Below, in pieces: positions 37,401 to 45,355 of a DNA stretch of 64,000 bases (positions are counted from its first letter, which is position 1; the number at the start of each line of letters is the position of its first letter). The notes beneath the pieces were generated by a model. It was not told the DNA's origin. It saw only the letters and a list, made by a program, of their open reading frames with translations, and did no database searches. Source of the stretch: Pseudomonadota bacterium (lineage in GTDB: Bacteria; Pseudomonadota; Alphaproteobacteria; Rhizobiales; Hyphomicrobiaceae); contig JAFECG010000005.1 of assembly GCA_018242215.1 (NCBI GenBank), forward strand, positions 1-64,000, read 5' to 3'. Made by a program: the position numbers and the translations under genes.

Positions 37401-37676
37401 TCAGTGTTGTAGAGAACGCGGTCCCGAAACAAATCTCAGCGTCTGACTGACCCTCGCCGGGCTCGCCGCCAGCGGAATAAAGAGGGTCTGCTTGCGCCCG
37501 GTGCAATCGTCAAATTGAACACGAAATGTGTCTTTCAACAGATCCGACTGCTCGATTTCGATCGCTTTTATGCCGAGCACGCTCGCCACGTCCCGGATCA
37601 GAACGACGCGCTCATGTAATTGCTTTTGATGTGAAAAACGGGATTCTGGGGCATCGGCGTGCTTTGAGAGTTTCAT
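37401..37676 (-). CDS. Small hypothetical protein upstream of rmlC
   Basis: 91 aa, not recognised. The sequence has protein-like composition: a basic, helical N-terminal third (HQKQLHERVVLIRDVASVLG), then alternating strands (AIEIEQSDLL, FRVQFDDCTGRKQTLFIP). No membrane segment or signal. It is 62 bp upstream of rmlC on the same strand, and 74 bp downstream lies the porin terminator. No good Shine-Dalgarno was seen before the ATG. Possibly a small regulatory or PilZ-sized protein, but I see no defining motif. Confidence 0.5.
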   Translation of the reverse strand: MKLSKHADAPESRFSHQKQLHERVVLIRDVASVLGIKAIEIEQSDLLKDTFRVQFDDCTGRKQTLFIPLAASPARVSQTLRFVSGPRSLQH

Positions 37677-37750
37677 TGTTGGACACTCGCTGATTGCTGT
37701 CAGCGAGCACCGAGCAAAGCCCGCGCCACGTTCTATTCGTTCGGCGCAAC

Positions 37751-37777
37751 AAAAAAGAGGGGCACAGCCCCTCTTTT
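37751..37777 (-). terminator. Rho-independent terminator after the two-barrel outer-membrane protein
   Basis: Perfect 11-bp stem AAAAGAGGGGC / GCCCCTCTTTT with an ACA loop. Six T residues follow on the minus strand. It lies 18 bp past the stop at 37795. The other flank is also T-rich, so weak bidirectional action is possible. Confidence 0.88.
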
Positions 37778-37794
37778 ATTATCTTTTGTTCAGA

Positions 37795-39237
37795 TCAGAA
37801 ATCGATGCGAAGCATCGAGCCGCCGTAGGCACCCTCGCCGCCGGCGCGGGTCGATCCATCGCTGTTGCCGCCGACGAACTGCTGGCCAACATCGAAGGTC
37901 AGCTTGGCGGGAACATTGATCCACCACATCTGGAACGGGATCGTGGCAAAGGCGCCGATGCGCGGTGCGAAGTCAGCGCCGTCGCCGTAGACTGCCGCCT
38001 CGGGCCCGAAGACGATCGTCTTCTTGTTCCAGCCAATGCGCGCCTGACCGTAGTAAGAGTCGAAGGCAGTCGAATAGCTGCCTTCGAGGCTCGCGTAATA
38101 AGGCACTTGGTCGTCAGTCTCGAATTCTGCCGCGACCTTGAAGCCATTCGCGCCGCCCGTCACATTGTTGTGGGGATCGAACGGCGACAGGTGCACGCTC
38201 CGCGCTTCGTAGCCGACGTATCCGATGGCGCTCCAGTTGTCGTTCACCCACTGATAGCCAAGCATGACGTCCAGCGAGCGGTCGTCGGCGTCAATGTTAT
38301 CGTGGGGCGCTACGGACTGATCATAGTTGTAGGAGGCGACAACGCCCTCGGTCCGGAGCAGCAAGCCGTTGCTGTAGAGGTCGTTCGTCAGCCCAAAGAC
38401 GGTGCCGCCATACCAGTAGACGGAGTTCGACGCCGCATCGATGCCGTTATACGTGATCATCCGGGGACCGTGGTCGTCATCGACGGGGTCGGGATTGAGG
38501 ACCTTATCGCGGTCAAGCTTGTAGACGAGCGCCAGTTCGCCTGTCACGATCGCCGGCACCTCGCGGTCGACGATGTGTACGCCATCTGCCGTGGTGCCAT
38601 CATTTGTGACCTCGCTACCGAAATTGGAATAGCGCGCCTCACCCCGCAGATAGAAATTATCGTTCAGCTTGCGCTCGATGCCGCCACCGACGAAGTAGCC
38701 GCTGAACCACCGGCTGCCCTTGCCCTGTACTGTCGGTCCTCCCTCTACTGGGTCGATATCCCACCAGCCGTCGTTCGAGAAGTGCGCCTGCGTAAAGCCG
38801 CCATTCGCGTAGACGAGCGTGCGGTCGTTGAGGAGATAGCCGAGACGAGCACCAATGGCCCACGAACGATCGACAACAAGCCCGTTGTGAATGTCCTCGT
38901 CGCCTCGAGTCAGCGCCGAGACGGAGAAATCTGTGAAGGCGCCCACAACGAAGCGGTCACCGATCTGGCGATCGAAGCCATAGATCGCCGAGACGAAGCC
39001 GCCATCGGCGCCCTCGTTCTTTGAGGAGGTGTTATCGATGTCGGAGTCGTCGCGATAATTGTTCTTGGAATGGTCGTGGCCGTAGCCGGCGCCGACACCG
39101 AAATAAACGCCTGTCCAGGTTGACGGCGCGACTTGCATTCCCGTGTCTTTAAGCGAAAACGGCCCGTCAGCCGCTGCTGGAGCGCTCAGTGCGGGAATGG
39201 CCGCACCGCATACAACCAACGCAATATATTTCTTCAT
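37795..39237 (-). CDS. Outer-membrane protein with two beta-barrel domains (Omp25-like plus BcsS-like)
   Basis: 480 aa from the ATG at 39237 with GAGG 8 nt before it. Signal peptide MKKYIALVVCGAAIPALSAPAAA. The first barrel (about 30-235) follows the alphaproteobacterial Omp25/Opa-like plan (WTGVYFGVGAGYGHDHS, RTLVYANGGFTQAHF, YFVGGGIERKLNDNFYLRGEARYSNFG). The second (about 265-480) resembles the cellulose-biosynthesis protein BcsS family (WYGGTVFGLTNDLYSNGLL, SLDVMLGYQWV, YYGQARIGWNKKT, PRIGAFATIPFQMWW). The last residue is Phe (MLRIDF), as required for BAM assembly. No bcsABC cellulose genes are in the window. The double barrel in one chain is unusual. Confidence 0.82.
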   Translation of the reverse strand: MKKYIALVVCGAAIPALSAPAAADGPFSLKDTGMQVAPSTWTGVYFGVGAGYGHDHSKNNYRDDSDIDNTSSKNEGADGGFVSAIYGFDRQIGDRFVVGAFTDFSVSALTRGDEDIHNGLVVDRSWAIGARLGYLLNDRTLVYANGGFTQAHFSNDGWWDIDPVEGGPTVQGKGSRWFSGYFVGGGIERKLNDNFYLRGEARYSNFGSEVTNDGTTADGVHIVDREVPAIVTGELALVYKLDRDKVLNPDPVDDDHGPRMITYNGIDAASNSVYWYGGTVFGLTNDLYSNGLLLRTEGVVASYNYDQSVAPHDNIDADDRSLDVMLGYQWVNDNWSAIGYVGYEARSVHLSPFDPHNNVTGGANGFKVAAEFETDDQVPYYASLEGSYSTAFDSYYGQARIGWNKKTIVFGPEAAVYGDGADFAPRIGAFATIPFQMWWINVPAKLTFDVGQQFVGGNSDGSTRAGGEGAYGGSMLRIDF

Positions 39238-39428
39238 TGCCAAACCTCGAGCGCATCACCGCCAGCGCGGGACCCTTTTTCACCGCCAAAAGGTTAACAC
39301 CCCGTTTGACGGCGTCTTTATTTGGGATCGAGGGGACGTGATTCGGCGTCGCGCGTCGAGCGTTGCGTCAGTAGTCAAGCATCAACACTCAACACTGCTG
39401 GCTGCGAAGCCACAGCCGCGCCCTCGTC

Positions 39429-42400
39429 TCACGCGGACAATGGCAATATTTCGATGCTTCGCGTGGCTTGGCTACCCAAGTAGCGACGCCGTCCACAAGT
39501 TGCGGATGCTGTGGATAACTGGATGACGGAGGCTCCCGCTTCGGGCGCCTTCGTCACCAGCGGCTGGCACGGCGTTCCGTACCAACGCGTGTTCGCAGGC
39601 AGCACCTCGCCCTTCATCAGCACCGACAACGACCCGAGGCTCGCGCCGTCGTGCATTTCGGTTCCATAGAGGACGACGCCCATGTTGCCGACGGTGCAGC
39701 CTTTTCCGATCTTGATGCGGTCGGCTTTGAAGACGCGATCCTCGAAGAGATGGTTCTGGACGGTCGAACCGATATTGAGGCAGGCGCGGTCGCCGATCTC
39801 CACGAGATCGAACTCTGAGAACAGCGTCGTTTCGAGATAGCACCACTTGCCGATCTTGCAGCCCATCAGCCGCAGCGCCGTCGCGATGAACGGCGTGCCG
39901 AGGAGCGGTGTCATCGCGGTGGCGGCGTTCATTTCGAAAACACCGTTTACGAGTTCGTTGTTCCAGATGAACCGCGACCACAGCGGCTTCACCGTCGGCG
40001 TAATGCGGCCAACGACGATCTTCTTGATGAGCGCCGTCACGAGAACCGATGCAGCGGCCAAAGCCGTCGCCACCAGCGGGAGGCCTGCGATCACTTCCCA
40101 AAGCGGCAGCGAGCGGAAGCCCATGACGAGATATGTCGCGAGTGCCACGCCGTCAGCCGCCATGATGAAGCCCGGCAGCAGGATGCGCATCGTATCGGTC
40201 AACGTCCGCGCGACGATCGCGCTCCGCGGCGGCGCTGAAATTTGAGTTTCGTTGAAGCAGCAGTTGCGCTGCGTGTGCGGAAGCTCAAATCCCGGCGCGC
40301 CGAGCCAGCGGGTGTTATCCGGCACGTCCTTCATGTCTGACGCTGGTGTCGAGGCGACGCCGATCAGCACGTCATCACCGATGGTATGACCTCCCGAGAC
40401 GAGCGCGCTGTTTCCGATGAAGCTCCTCGAGCCGATCTTGACGGTGCCGATCTCGACGGTGCCGCCGTTCACGCGCTGTCCGCCAACGAGACAAGCGTCC
40501 GCGAGGAAGCTGCCGGCGCCGACATCGAGAAGATGCGGGTTGATGTGCGTGACGGTCGAAACTTCGGATCCGGCGCCGATCTTTGCGCCCAGCGCCCGGA
40601 GCAGCGACGGGCAATAGATCGTTGCGTAGACGGGCTGCAGGATCGCCTTGGTGTTTTCGAGCAGATAGCCCTCGAACCAGTGGCGGAGATATTTGACGCT
40701 GTACTGCGACATGCGCCCCGGCGCGACCGGCCGGATGAGCCGGATCATGTCGATTGCGCCGAAGGCGTAGCTCAGGACGCCGATCGGCACGGAAATGAAT
40801 GCCGCCGCAATGCCGCCGACCGGCCCATAGAACCACAGACCCGCGGCGATCAGCGCGATCGCCGGAAGCGCCGTCGCGATCAGGAAGTAACCCATTACGT
40901 AAATGAGCGCGAGGTGGGCAGCACCGAAGACGAAACGCTTCAGGCCGCGAGCGCGCACCCGCTTGGCCTCCGGCACGACGACTTCAGCCAATTGGGCCGG
41001 CGATCCGCTGCGGCACTCATGGCTCCCCATGAGAGTTCCGTCCGGAAGCAACGACATGTCATCGAGGCGCGCGCCATTACCCATGCGCGTGTTGAGCCCG
41101 AGGCTGCAATGCATGCCGATGAAGCAGTCTGCGCCGATCTCGACAGGCGCGATCACGAGAAAGCCGTCCTCCACGCGATAGCCGAGGATCTGGCTTTCGA
41201 GCCCGACGCTGGTGCCATCTCCAATGGATACCATGTCGAACGCGCCGCAAAGGGGTGTGCACAGCGTAACGCCGCGGCCGATCCTGGCGCCCATCGCGCG
41301 CCAATAGAGGCTCATCAGCGGAGTGCCGGAAAACATCTCGGCCCAGCTCAGCGACTGGAAGCGTGTGACGAGCCACCAGCGGAAATAATAGAAGCTCCAG
41401 ACGGGATAGCGGCCGGGCTTGAAACGTCCGATGACGAGCCACTTCACGGCAATGCTGAGGGCCAGCGTGCATGGCCAGATCGCGAAGCCGACGATCGTCG
41501 AGATCTGCGCCGCATCGACCCAATTGACCTTGCCATCAATGACGGCCGTGACCATCAGCACCGTGTATGCGACAGGTGCCGTAAGGACCGTGTAGTAGAT
41601 CGAGATGGCAACGGCCTGCAGTGCCACCGTGGTCCACCGCATCAGCGGATGGACACTTTTGAACGCCTTGATGCTTCGATCTTCTGGGGTGCCATCCTGC
41701 ACATCGGACGACGCTAGCCGTTCCGCGAGAACTGCTGCGAGGCGGCGAACGGTACGATGCTCGTAGAAATCGCGGACTGAAATCTGCGCTTCAGGCATTG
41801 CCGCACGCAGCACGCTCGCGCACCGGGACGCCAGAAGAGAATGGCCGCCGAGATCGAGAAAGAAATCATCCGTTACCGAGACGGCGGGCAGACGGAAGGC
41901 TTCGCCCCAGGCCGCAGCGACCTGCCGTTCGAGATCGTTTTCCGGCGCGACAATTTCCTTCTTGCCCTTCAATAGCGTCTGCGGGGCGGGAAGGCTTTTA
42001 CGGTCGACCTTGCCGCTCGGCATCATCGGCAGCTCGTCGACGACGTCGAGATATTGCGGCACCATGTAGGCCGGCATCCGCCGGCGCAGCAGCTCGTCGA
42101 CCTCAGCGCGGTCGAGATCATCAGTCGCGCGATGGCAGACGACGAATGCCGCGAGATCCTTCGTTTCATCGCGATCGACCACGGCAACCGTTGCGGCCTT
42201 GATCTGGGGATGCTCCATCAGAACCGCTTCGATCTCGGACAGCTCGATGCGGAAGCCGCGGATCTTCACCTGGTCGTCGAGACGGCCGAGGAAGAACAGC
42301 TCGCCTTCAAGGCCGAGACGAACATGATCGTAAGTGCGATAGAGACGGTCGTTCTTCTCCGGCTCGATGGTGTTTGCAAGGAAGCGCTGATCGGTCAGTG

Positions 42401-43529
42401 CATCGAGGTTCATGTAGCCGCGGCCGACGCCGGCGCCGCCGATGAACAATTCGCCGCTCTGGCCCGGACGCACCGGCTCCAGGTTTTCATCGAGCACGTA
42501 GGCGGAATAGCCCGGCAAAGCCTTGCCGATGGAAACCGGCTCGCCGACGGCGCACTCCGAATAGGTCGCGACGACGGTCGCTTCGGTCGGACCGTAGGTG
42601 TTGAGCATCCGGCGGCCGGGCTTGGCCCAGCGCGCGACGAGTTCGTTCGAGCAAGCTTCGCCGCCAAGGATCAAGATCCGGACCGACGGCAAATCGCGAT
42701 CGATCATCGAGAGCATCGTCGGGACCGTCGAGTAATAGGTGATGCCCATGTCATCGATGAACTGGGCAACGTCTGCGGGCGAGCGCTCGATGTCCTCGGT
42801 CGGAACCACGAGCGTTCCGCCGCGCGAAAATGCGGCCCAGATCTCTTCAACAGACGCATCGAACGCGGTCGAGAAGCCCTGATAGACGCGGTCGTCGGGA
42901 CTGACGCGATAGACGGTCTGAAGCGTTTTTACGAAGGCGACGACGTTGCGGTGCTCGATCATCACCCCCTTGGGGCGCCCTGTCGACCCCGACGTGAAAA
43001 TGACGTAGCTCAGCGACTTGTTGTTGATCTCGGCATCGATGCGCAAGACGTGCTCCGAAGGCTGCGCCTCGAGGACGTGGTGTTCGCGGTCGAGACGCAG
43101 AAGCGGCGTCTCAAGCTTGCCTTCGATCTGCTCGGCGAGCGCATCCTCGGTGATGACGAAGCGCAGCTTTGCATCTTCCGCGATCGCCTGGATGCGTTCG
43201 ACCGGCGATCTCGGGTCGATCGGAACGTATCCGCCGCCGGCTTTCAGAATTCCGAGAATGGCCGCGTAAAGGCGTGGCGATTTCTTGAGGAAGATGCCGA
43301 CGAGCGCATCAGGACCGACGCCTTTCGAGACCAGATAATTGGCCATCCGGTTCGCGGCCTGATCGAGTTCGTCATACGTCAGCGTTTCACCCGCAAACTC
43401 AATTGCAGGGTGATCCGGCCGGCGCAGCACCTGGGCCTCGAAATAGTGGTGCAGCAATCGCGGTTCCCTGGTCCGCTCGCTTGCCAGGGGTTCCAGATTT
43501 GGCTCGTAGACGGACAAGGCATTCCTCAA
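39429..43529 (-). CDS. Pls-like poly(amino acid) synthetase: A-T-(TM, soluble repeat)x3
   Basis: 1366 aa. The adenylation domain (about 25-520) is complete: A3 YVIFTSGSTGRPKG, A5 NTYGPTEATV, A7/A8 DDQVKIRGFRIELSEIE, A10 SGKVDRKSL with K507. The thiolation domain has DLGGHSLL, phosphopantetheine Ser564. The remaining 750 residues hold six TM helices in three pairs, each followed by a soluble, hexapeptide-rich repeat; this is the plan of epsilon-poly-L-lysine synthetase and the NRPS terminal-domain family TIGR02353. Aligning to GrsA gives pocket residues D224 A225 E228 S267 I287 G289 T311 V319 V320 K507, close to the Lys code I recall for bacitracin synthetase. The start is non-ATG: TTG 43529, or TTG 43517 with GAGG before it. 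No condensation or thioesterase domain. Confidence 0.88.
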   Translation of the reverse strand: MRNALSVYEPNLEPLASERTREPRLLHHYFEAQVLRRPDHPAIEFAGETLTYDELDQAANRMANYLVSKGVGPDALVGIFLKKSPRLYAAILGILKAGGGYVPIDPRSPVERIQAIAEDAKLRFVITEDALAEQIEGKLETPLLRLDREHHVLEAQPSEHVLRIDAEINNKSLSYVIFTSGSTGRPKGVMIEHRNVVAFVKTLQTVYRVSPDDRVYQGFSTAFDASVEEIWAAFSRGGTLVVPTEDIERSPADVAQFIDDMGITYYSTVPTMLSMIDRDLPSVRILILGGEACSNELVARWAKPGRRMLNTYGPTEATVVATYSECAVGEPVSIGKALPGYSAYVLDENLEPVRPGQSGELFIGGAGVGRGYMNLDALTDQRFLANTIEPEKNDRLYRTYDHVRLGLEGELFFLGRLDDQVKIRGFRIELSEIEAVLMEHPQIKAATVAVVDRDETKDLAAFVVCHRATDDLDRAEVDELLRRRMPAYMVPQYLDVVDELPMMPSGKVDRKSLPAPQTLLKGKKEIVAPENDLERQVAAAWGEAFRLPAVSVTDDFFLDLGGHSLLASRCASVLRAAMPEAQISVRDFYEHRTVRRLAAVLAERLASSDVQDGTPEDRSIKAFKSVHPLMRWTTVALQAVAISIYYTVLTAPVAYTVLMVTAVIDGKVNWVDAAQISTIVGFAIWPCTLALSIAVKWLVIGRFKPGRYPVWSFYYFRWWLVTRFQSLSWAEMFSGTPLMSLYWRAMGARIGRGVTLCTPLCGAFDMVSIGDGTSVGLESQILGYRVEDGFLVIAPVEIGADCFIGMHCSLGLNTRMGNGARLDDMSLLPDGTLMGSHECRSGSPAQLAEVVVPEAKRVRARGLKRFVFGAAHLALIYVMGYFLIATALPAIALIAAGLWFYGPVGGIAAAFISVPIGVLSYAFGAIDMIRLIRPVAPGRMSQYSVKYLRHWFEGYLLENTKAILQPVYATIYCPSLLRALGAKIGAGSEVSTVTHINPHLLDVGAGSFLADACLVGGQRVNGGTVEIGTVKIGSRSFIGNSALVSGGHTIGDDVLIGVASTPASDMKDVPDNTRWLGAPGFELPHTQRNCCFNETQISAPPRSAIVARTLTDTMRILLPGFIMAADGVALATYLVMGFRSLPLWEVIAGLPLVATALAAASVLVTALIKKIVVGRITPTVKPLWSRFIWNNELVNGVFEMNAATAMTPLLGTPFIATALRLMGCKIGKWCYLETTLFSEFDLVEIGDRACLNIGSTVQNHLFEDRVFKADRIKIGKGCTVGNMGVVLYGTEMHDGASLGSLSVLMKGEVLPANTRWYGTPCQPLVTKAPEAGASVIQLSTASATCGRRRYLGSQATRSIEILPLSA

Positions 43530-44364
43530 TCGACTGGCGCCAGGAGGCGCCTTTCGTCTTGGCGCCGCGGATTGCGACGGCCACTGAGAGAGGCTGCCCT
43601 TGGCAGTTTGCGATCCACGTTTGGAAAGTTGTCGCTACCCGGCGGTCCTTTTGTCCCGACACGAGGCGATTGTTGCGGGGATCGAACGCAACTACCAATG
43701 CGTCAGCAATTCCAGTGCCAAGCATCTTGAGGTAGGCCTCTTTCAGCGTCCAAAGGCGGGAGACGGCCTGACTGCGCTCGGAGATTGGTAAAGCATTTAT
43801 GGCTTTCCGCTCCGACGGCGTGAACGTGTCGGCAAGCCATTGCTCGGTCGCGGGAAACGCGGACGCTTCGATGTCGATGCCGATTTCGCCGTTCTTCGAT
43901 ATCGCGATGATCGACGCGGCTTCCGTGTGCGAGCAGCTAAAACTCAAGGTTTCCGGGCCGTTCTCGAGAACGGGCTTGCCCATCTCGGTCCGTCCGAAGC
44001 GCCACGCGTGAGGCTCGATCGTGCCTTCGACCGCTTCCGAAAGCGCGATCCGCAGGGCGGCGCGCGTCGTTAACGATCGGTTGCGCACGGCCGCGTCGCG
44101 GATCGGCGCGAACTCGGCACGATCTTCACGCGTCAGCGTGGGTTGATCCTTCGATGCGTGCCGGGGCCCGTGCGGCACGTACCAAATCCTGACATCGGCG
44201 GAAATTTCGGGACCGGGTACCGGAATGGACCAGTCCGTCAGCGGAATTTCCGCCGGGTGTGCGAAAACGCGACGTCCGCTGTTCCAAGGGGACGCTAAAA
44301 TTGGAGCAACACTTGCAAGATTTTCGAAACCAATCACCGGGCCGGCCTTTTCTGGCGCAAACAC
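43399..44364 (-). CDS. Sfp-type 4'-phosphopantetheinyl transferase
   Basis: 321 aa from a GTG start (no in-frame ATG before residue 128). Motifs in order: FSCSHTE (142-148), GIDIEA (162-167, Mg2+ Asp) and WTLKEAYLK (205-213). The Sfp fold ends about residue 265; a tail of roughly 55 residues follows, rich in Arg/Gly/Ala/Pro. It transfers phosphopantetheine from CoA to a carrier-protein serine, here surely Ser564 of the adjacent synthetase. Its last 131 bp overlap the synthetase's first codons in another frame, an unusually long overlap that implies co-transcription and probably coupled translation. Confidence 0.9.
   Translation of the reverse strand: MFAPEKAGPVIGFENLASVAPILASPWNSGRRVFAHPAEIPLTDWSIPVPGPEISADVRIWYVPHGPRHASKDQPTLTREDRAEFAPIRDAAVRNRSLTTRAALRIALSEAVEGTIEPHAWRFGRTEMGKPVLENGPETLSFSCSHTEAASIIAISKNGEIGIDIEASAFPATEQWLADTFTPSERKAINALPISERSQAVSRLWTLKEAYLKMLGTGIADALVVAFDPRNNRLVSGQKDRRVATTFQTWIANCQGQPLSVAVAIRGAKTKGASWRQSIEECLVRLRAKSGTPGKRADQGTAIAAPLFRGPGAAPAGSPCN
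43705..43720 (-). promoter_or_regulatory. Possible internal sigma-54 promoter upstream of the synthetase
   Basis: On the minus strand the sequence reads TGGCAC-TGGAA-TTGCT, an exact match to the -24/-12 consensus (GG-N10-GC). It lies inside the phosphopantetheinyl transferase gene, about 180 bp before the synthetase start. Being intragenic it may be fortuitous. Confidence 0.4.
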
Positions 44365-44409
44365 AGCGACTGTTCTGCAAAGACCGGCCCATTAACGGAT
44401 GCATAAGGA

Positions 44410-44529
44410 ATGACCGATCAAATTGCTGATATTAATGTAAACGCGAGCGGCCGCACCGCTGCCTTTCCGATCTCCCTCAAAGAAGATGCCCGCATGGCCT
44501 TGCTAGGCCGAATTCGGAGCGCGATCTAA
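44410..44529 (+). CDS. 39-codon ORF preceding the LytM-like gene
   Basis: Encodes 39 aa, starting MTDQIADINVNASGRTAAFP and ending ALLGRIRSAI. AAGGA directly abuts the ATG. The stop is 3 bp before the GTG start of the LytM-like gene on the same strand, so coupling is plausible. It is divergent from the synthetase operon with only 45 bp between. No homology recognised; it could be a small protein, a leader peptide, or chance. Confidence 0.35.
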   Translation: MTDQIADINVNASGRTAAFPISLKEDARMALLGRIRSAI

Positions 44530-44532
44530 GCC

Positions 44533-45285
44533 GTGCCTTTGCTTTTCCGCGCGATTGTGAGCATCGCCTTCGCGTGCCTGGCGCTGGCAATCCTGGCGAG
44601 GTCAGCTCCGTCGGAGGACGTCACGGTGTCGATGAAGAAGGGCTACGGCGTTACCGCTACGGGGCTCAGGCCGGTTTATCCTTCAGGGTTTACCTGCTCG
44701 CCGATCACGTCGCCTTACGCGACCTGGATCGACGTCGATGGCACGCGACGCGATGAAATCCATACGGGCGTCGACGCGGGCAAACTCGGAGATTGGATCC
44801 TGGCGCCCGCATCCGGGACAGTGCGCGCCGTCTGGAAGGCCGATTGGAAATGGGGCCGCGAGGGTGCGCTGCTCATCAAGCACGATCGAAGCGACGTTCA
44901 TCTCTCGAATGGCCCGAAATATTACTATTCGGAGTTCGACCATCTCGATTACGACGAGATCAAGCATTTCGAAGTGGGACAACGCATCGAGCGCGGCGAG
45001 AAGCTCGCGCGGGTGACGCGGCCCGGCGGAAACGAGTCCTATCTGCCAGAGGTCCACTGGGAAGTCTGGGAGGTGGATGATGACGGGCTCTCGTGGCGCA
45101 CCAACCGCTATGGCGCCGCCGACTGGTGGAACGCGACCGCCGCGCTGATCGATCCTCTTTATATGCTGGGGCTCAATGATCCGCCTGCGGACGGCGAAAG
45201 CGTTAACATCACGCCGTACGTCAAAGGAAAGGATTACAGCGGTTTTCGGGGCTTCACATACATTCTGCAATGCGCGCCGAAATAG
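44533..45285 (+). CDS. LytM/M23-like secreted protein with altered active site
   Basis: 250 aa from a GTG start. An N-terminal signal (IVSIAFACLALAILA) is followed by an M23 fold. HTGVDAG carries the first metal ligands (H and D), WILAPASGTVRAVW is the first beta region, EVGQRIERGEKLARV follows, and the third motif reads PEVHWEVWEV. Active M23 enzymes have HxH here, so the first (catalytic) His is replaced by Glu while the zinc-binding His remains. It may bind rather than cut peptidoglycan, like EnvC/NlpD-type activators, or have shifted chemistry. Periplasmic. A sigma-54 promoter for the next gene begins 16 bp after its stop. Confidence 0.78.
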   Translation: MPLLFRAIVSIAFACLALAILARSAPSEDVTVSMKKGYGVTATGLRPVYPSGFTCSPITSPYATWIDVDGTRRDEIHTGVDAGKLGDWILAPASGTVRAVWKADWKWGREGALLIKHDRSDVHLSNGPKYYYSEFDHLDYDEIKHFEVGQRIERGEKLARVTRPGGNESYLPEVHWEVWEVDDDGLSWRTNRYGAADWWNATAALIDPLYMLGLNDPPADGESVNITPYVKGKDYSGFRGFTYILQCAPK

Positions 45286-45300
45286 AAGGCGCGGGCGACT

Positions 45301-45316
45301 TGGCACTCCCCTTGCT
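45301..45316 (+). promoter_or_regulatory. Sigma-54 (RpoN) -24/-12 promoter for the VOC gene
   Basis: TGGCACTCCCCTTGCT matches TGGCAC-N5-TTGCW exactly, with GG and GC 10 nt apart. It is intergenic, and the predicted transcript start is about 25-30 nt before the ATG at 45356. An enhancer-binding activator site was not identified. Confidence 0.75.
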
Positions 45317-45355
45317 TTGGTGATCGCAAATATCGACCGATCCAGGAGTGAAGCA

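Noticed and set aside
40386..41717. 443-codon plus-strand frame antisense to the synthetase
   Set aside because: Rich in Arg, Asp and His with no domain pattern; the minus-strand frame has full A, T and membrane domains. The frame at 42054-43730 is rejected for the same reason.
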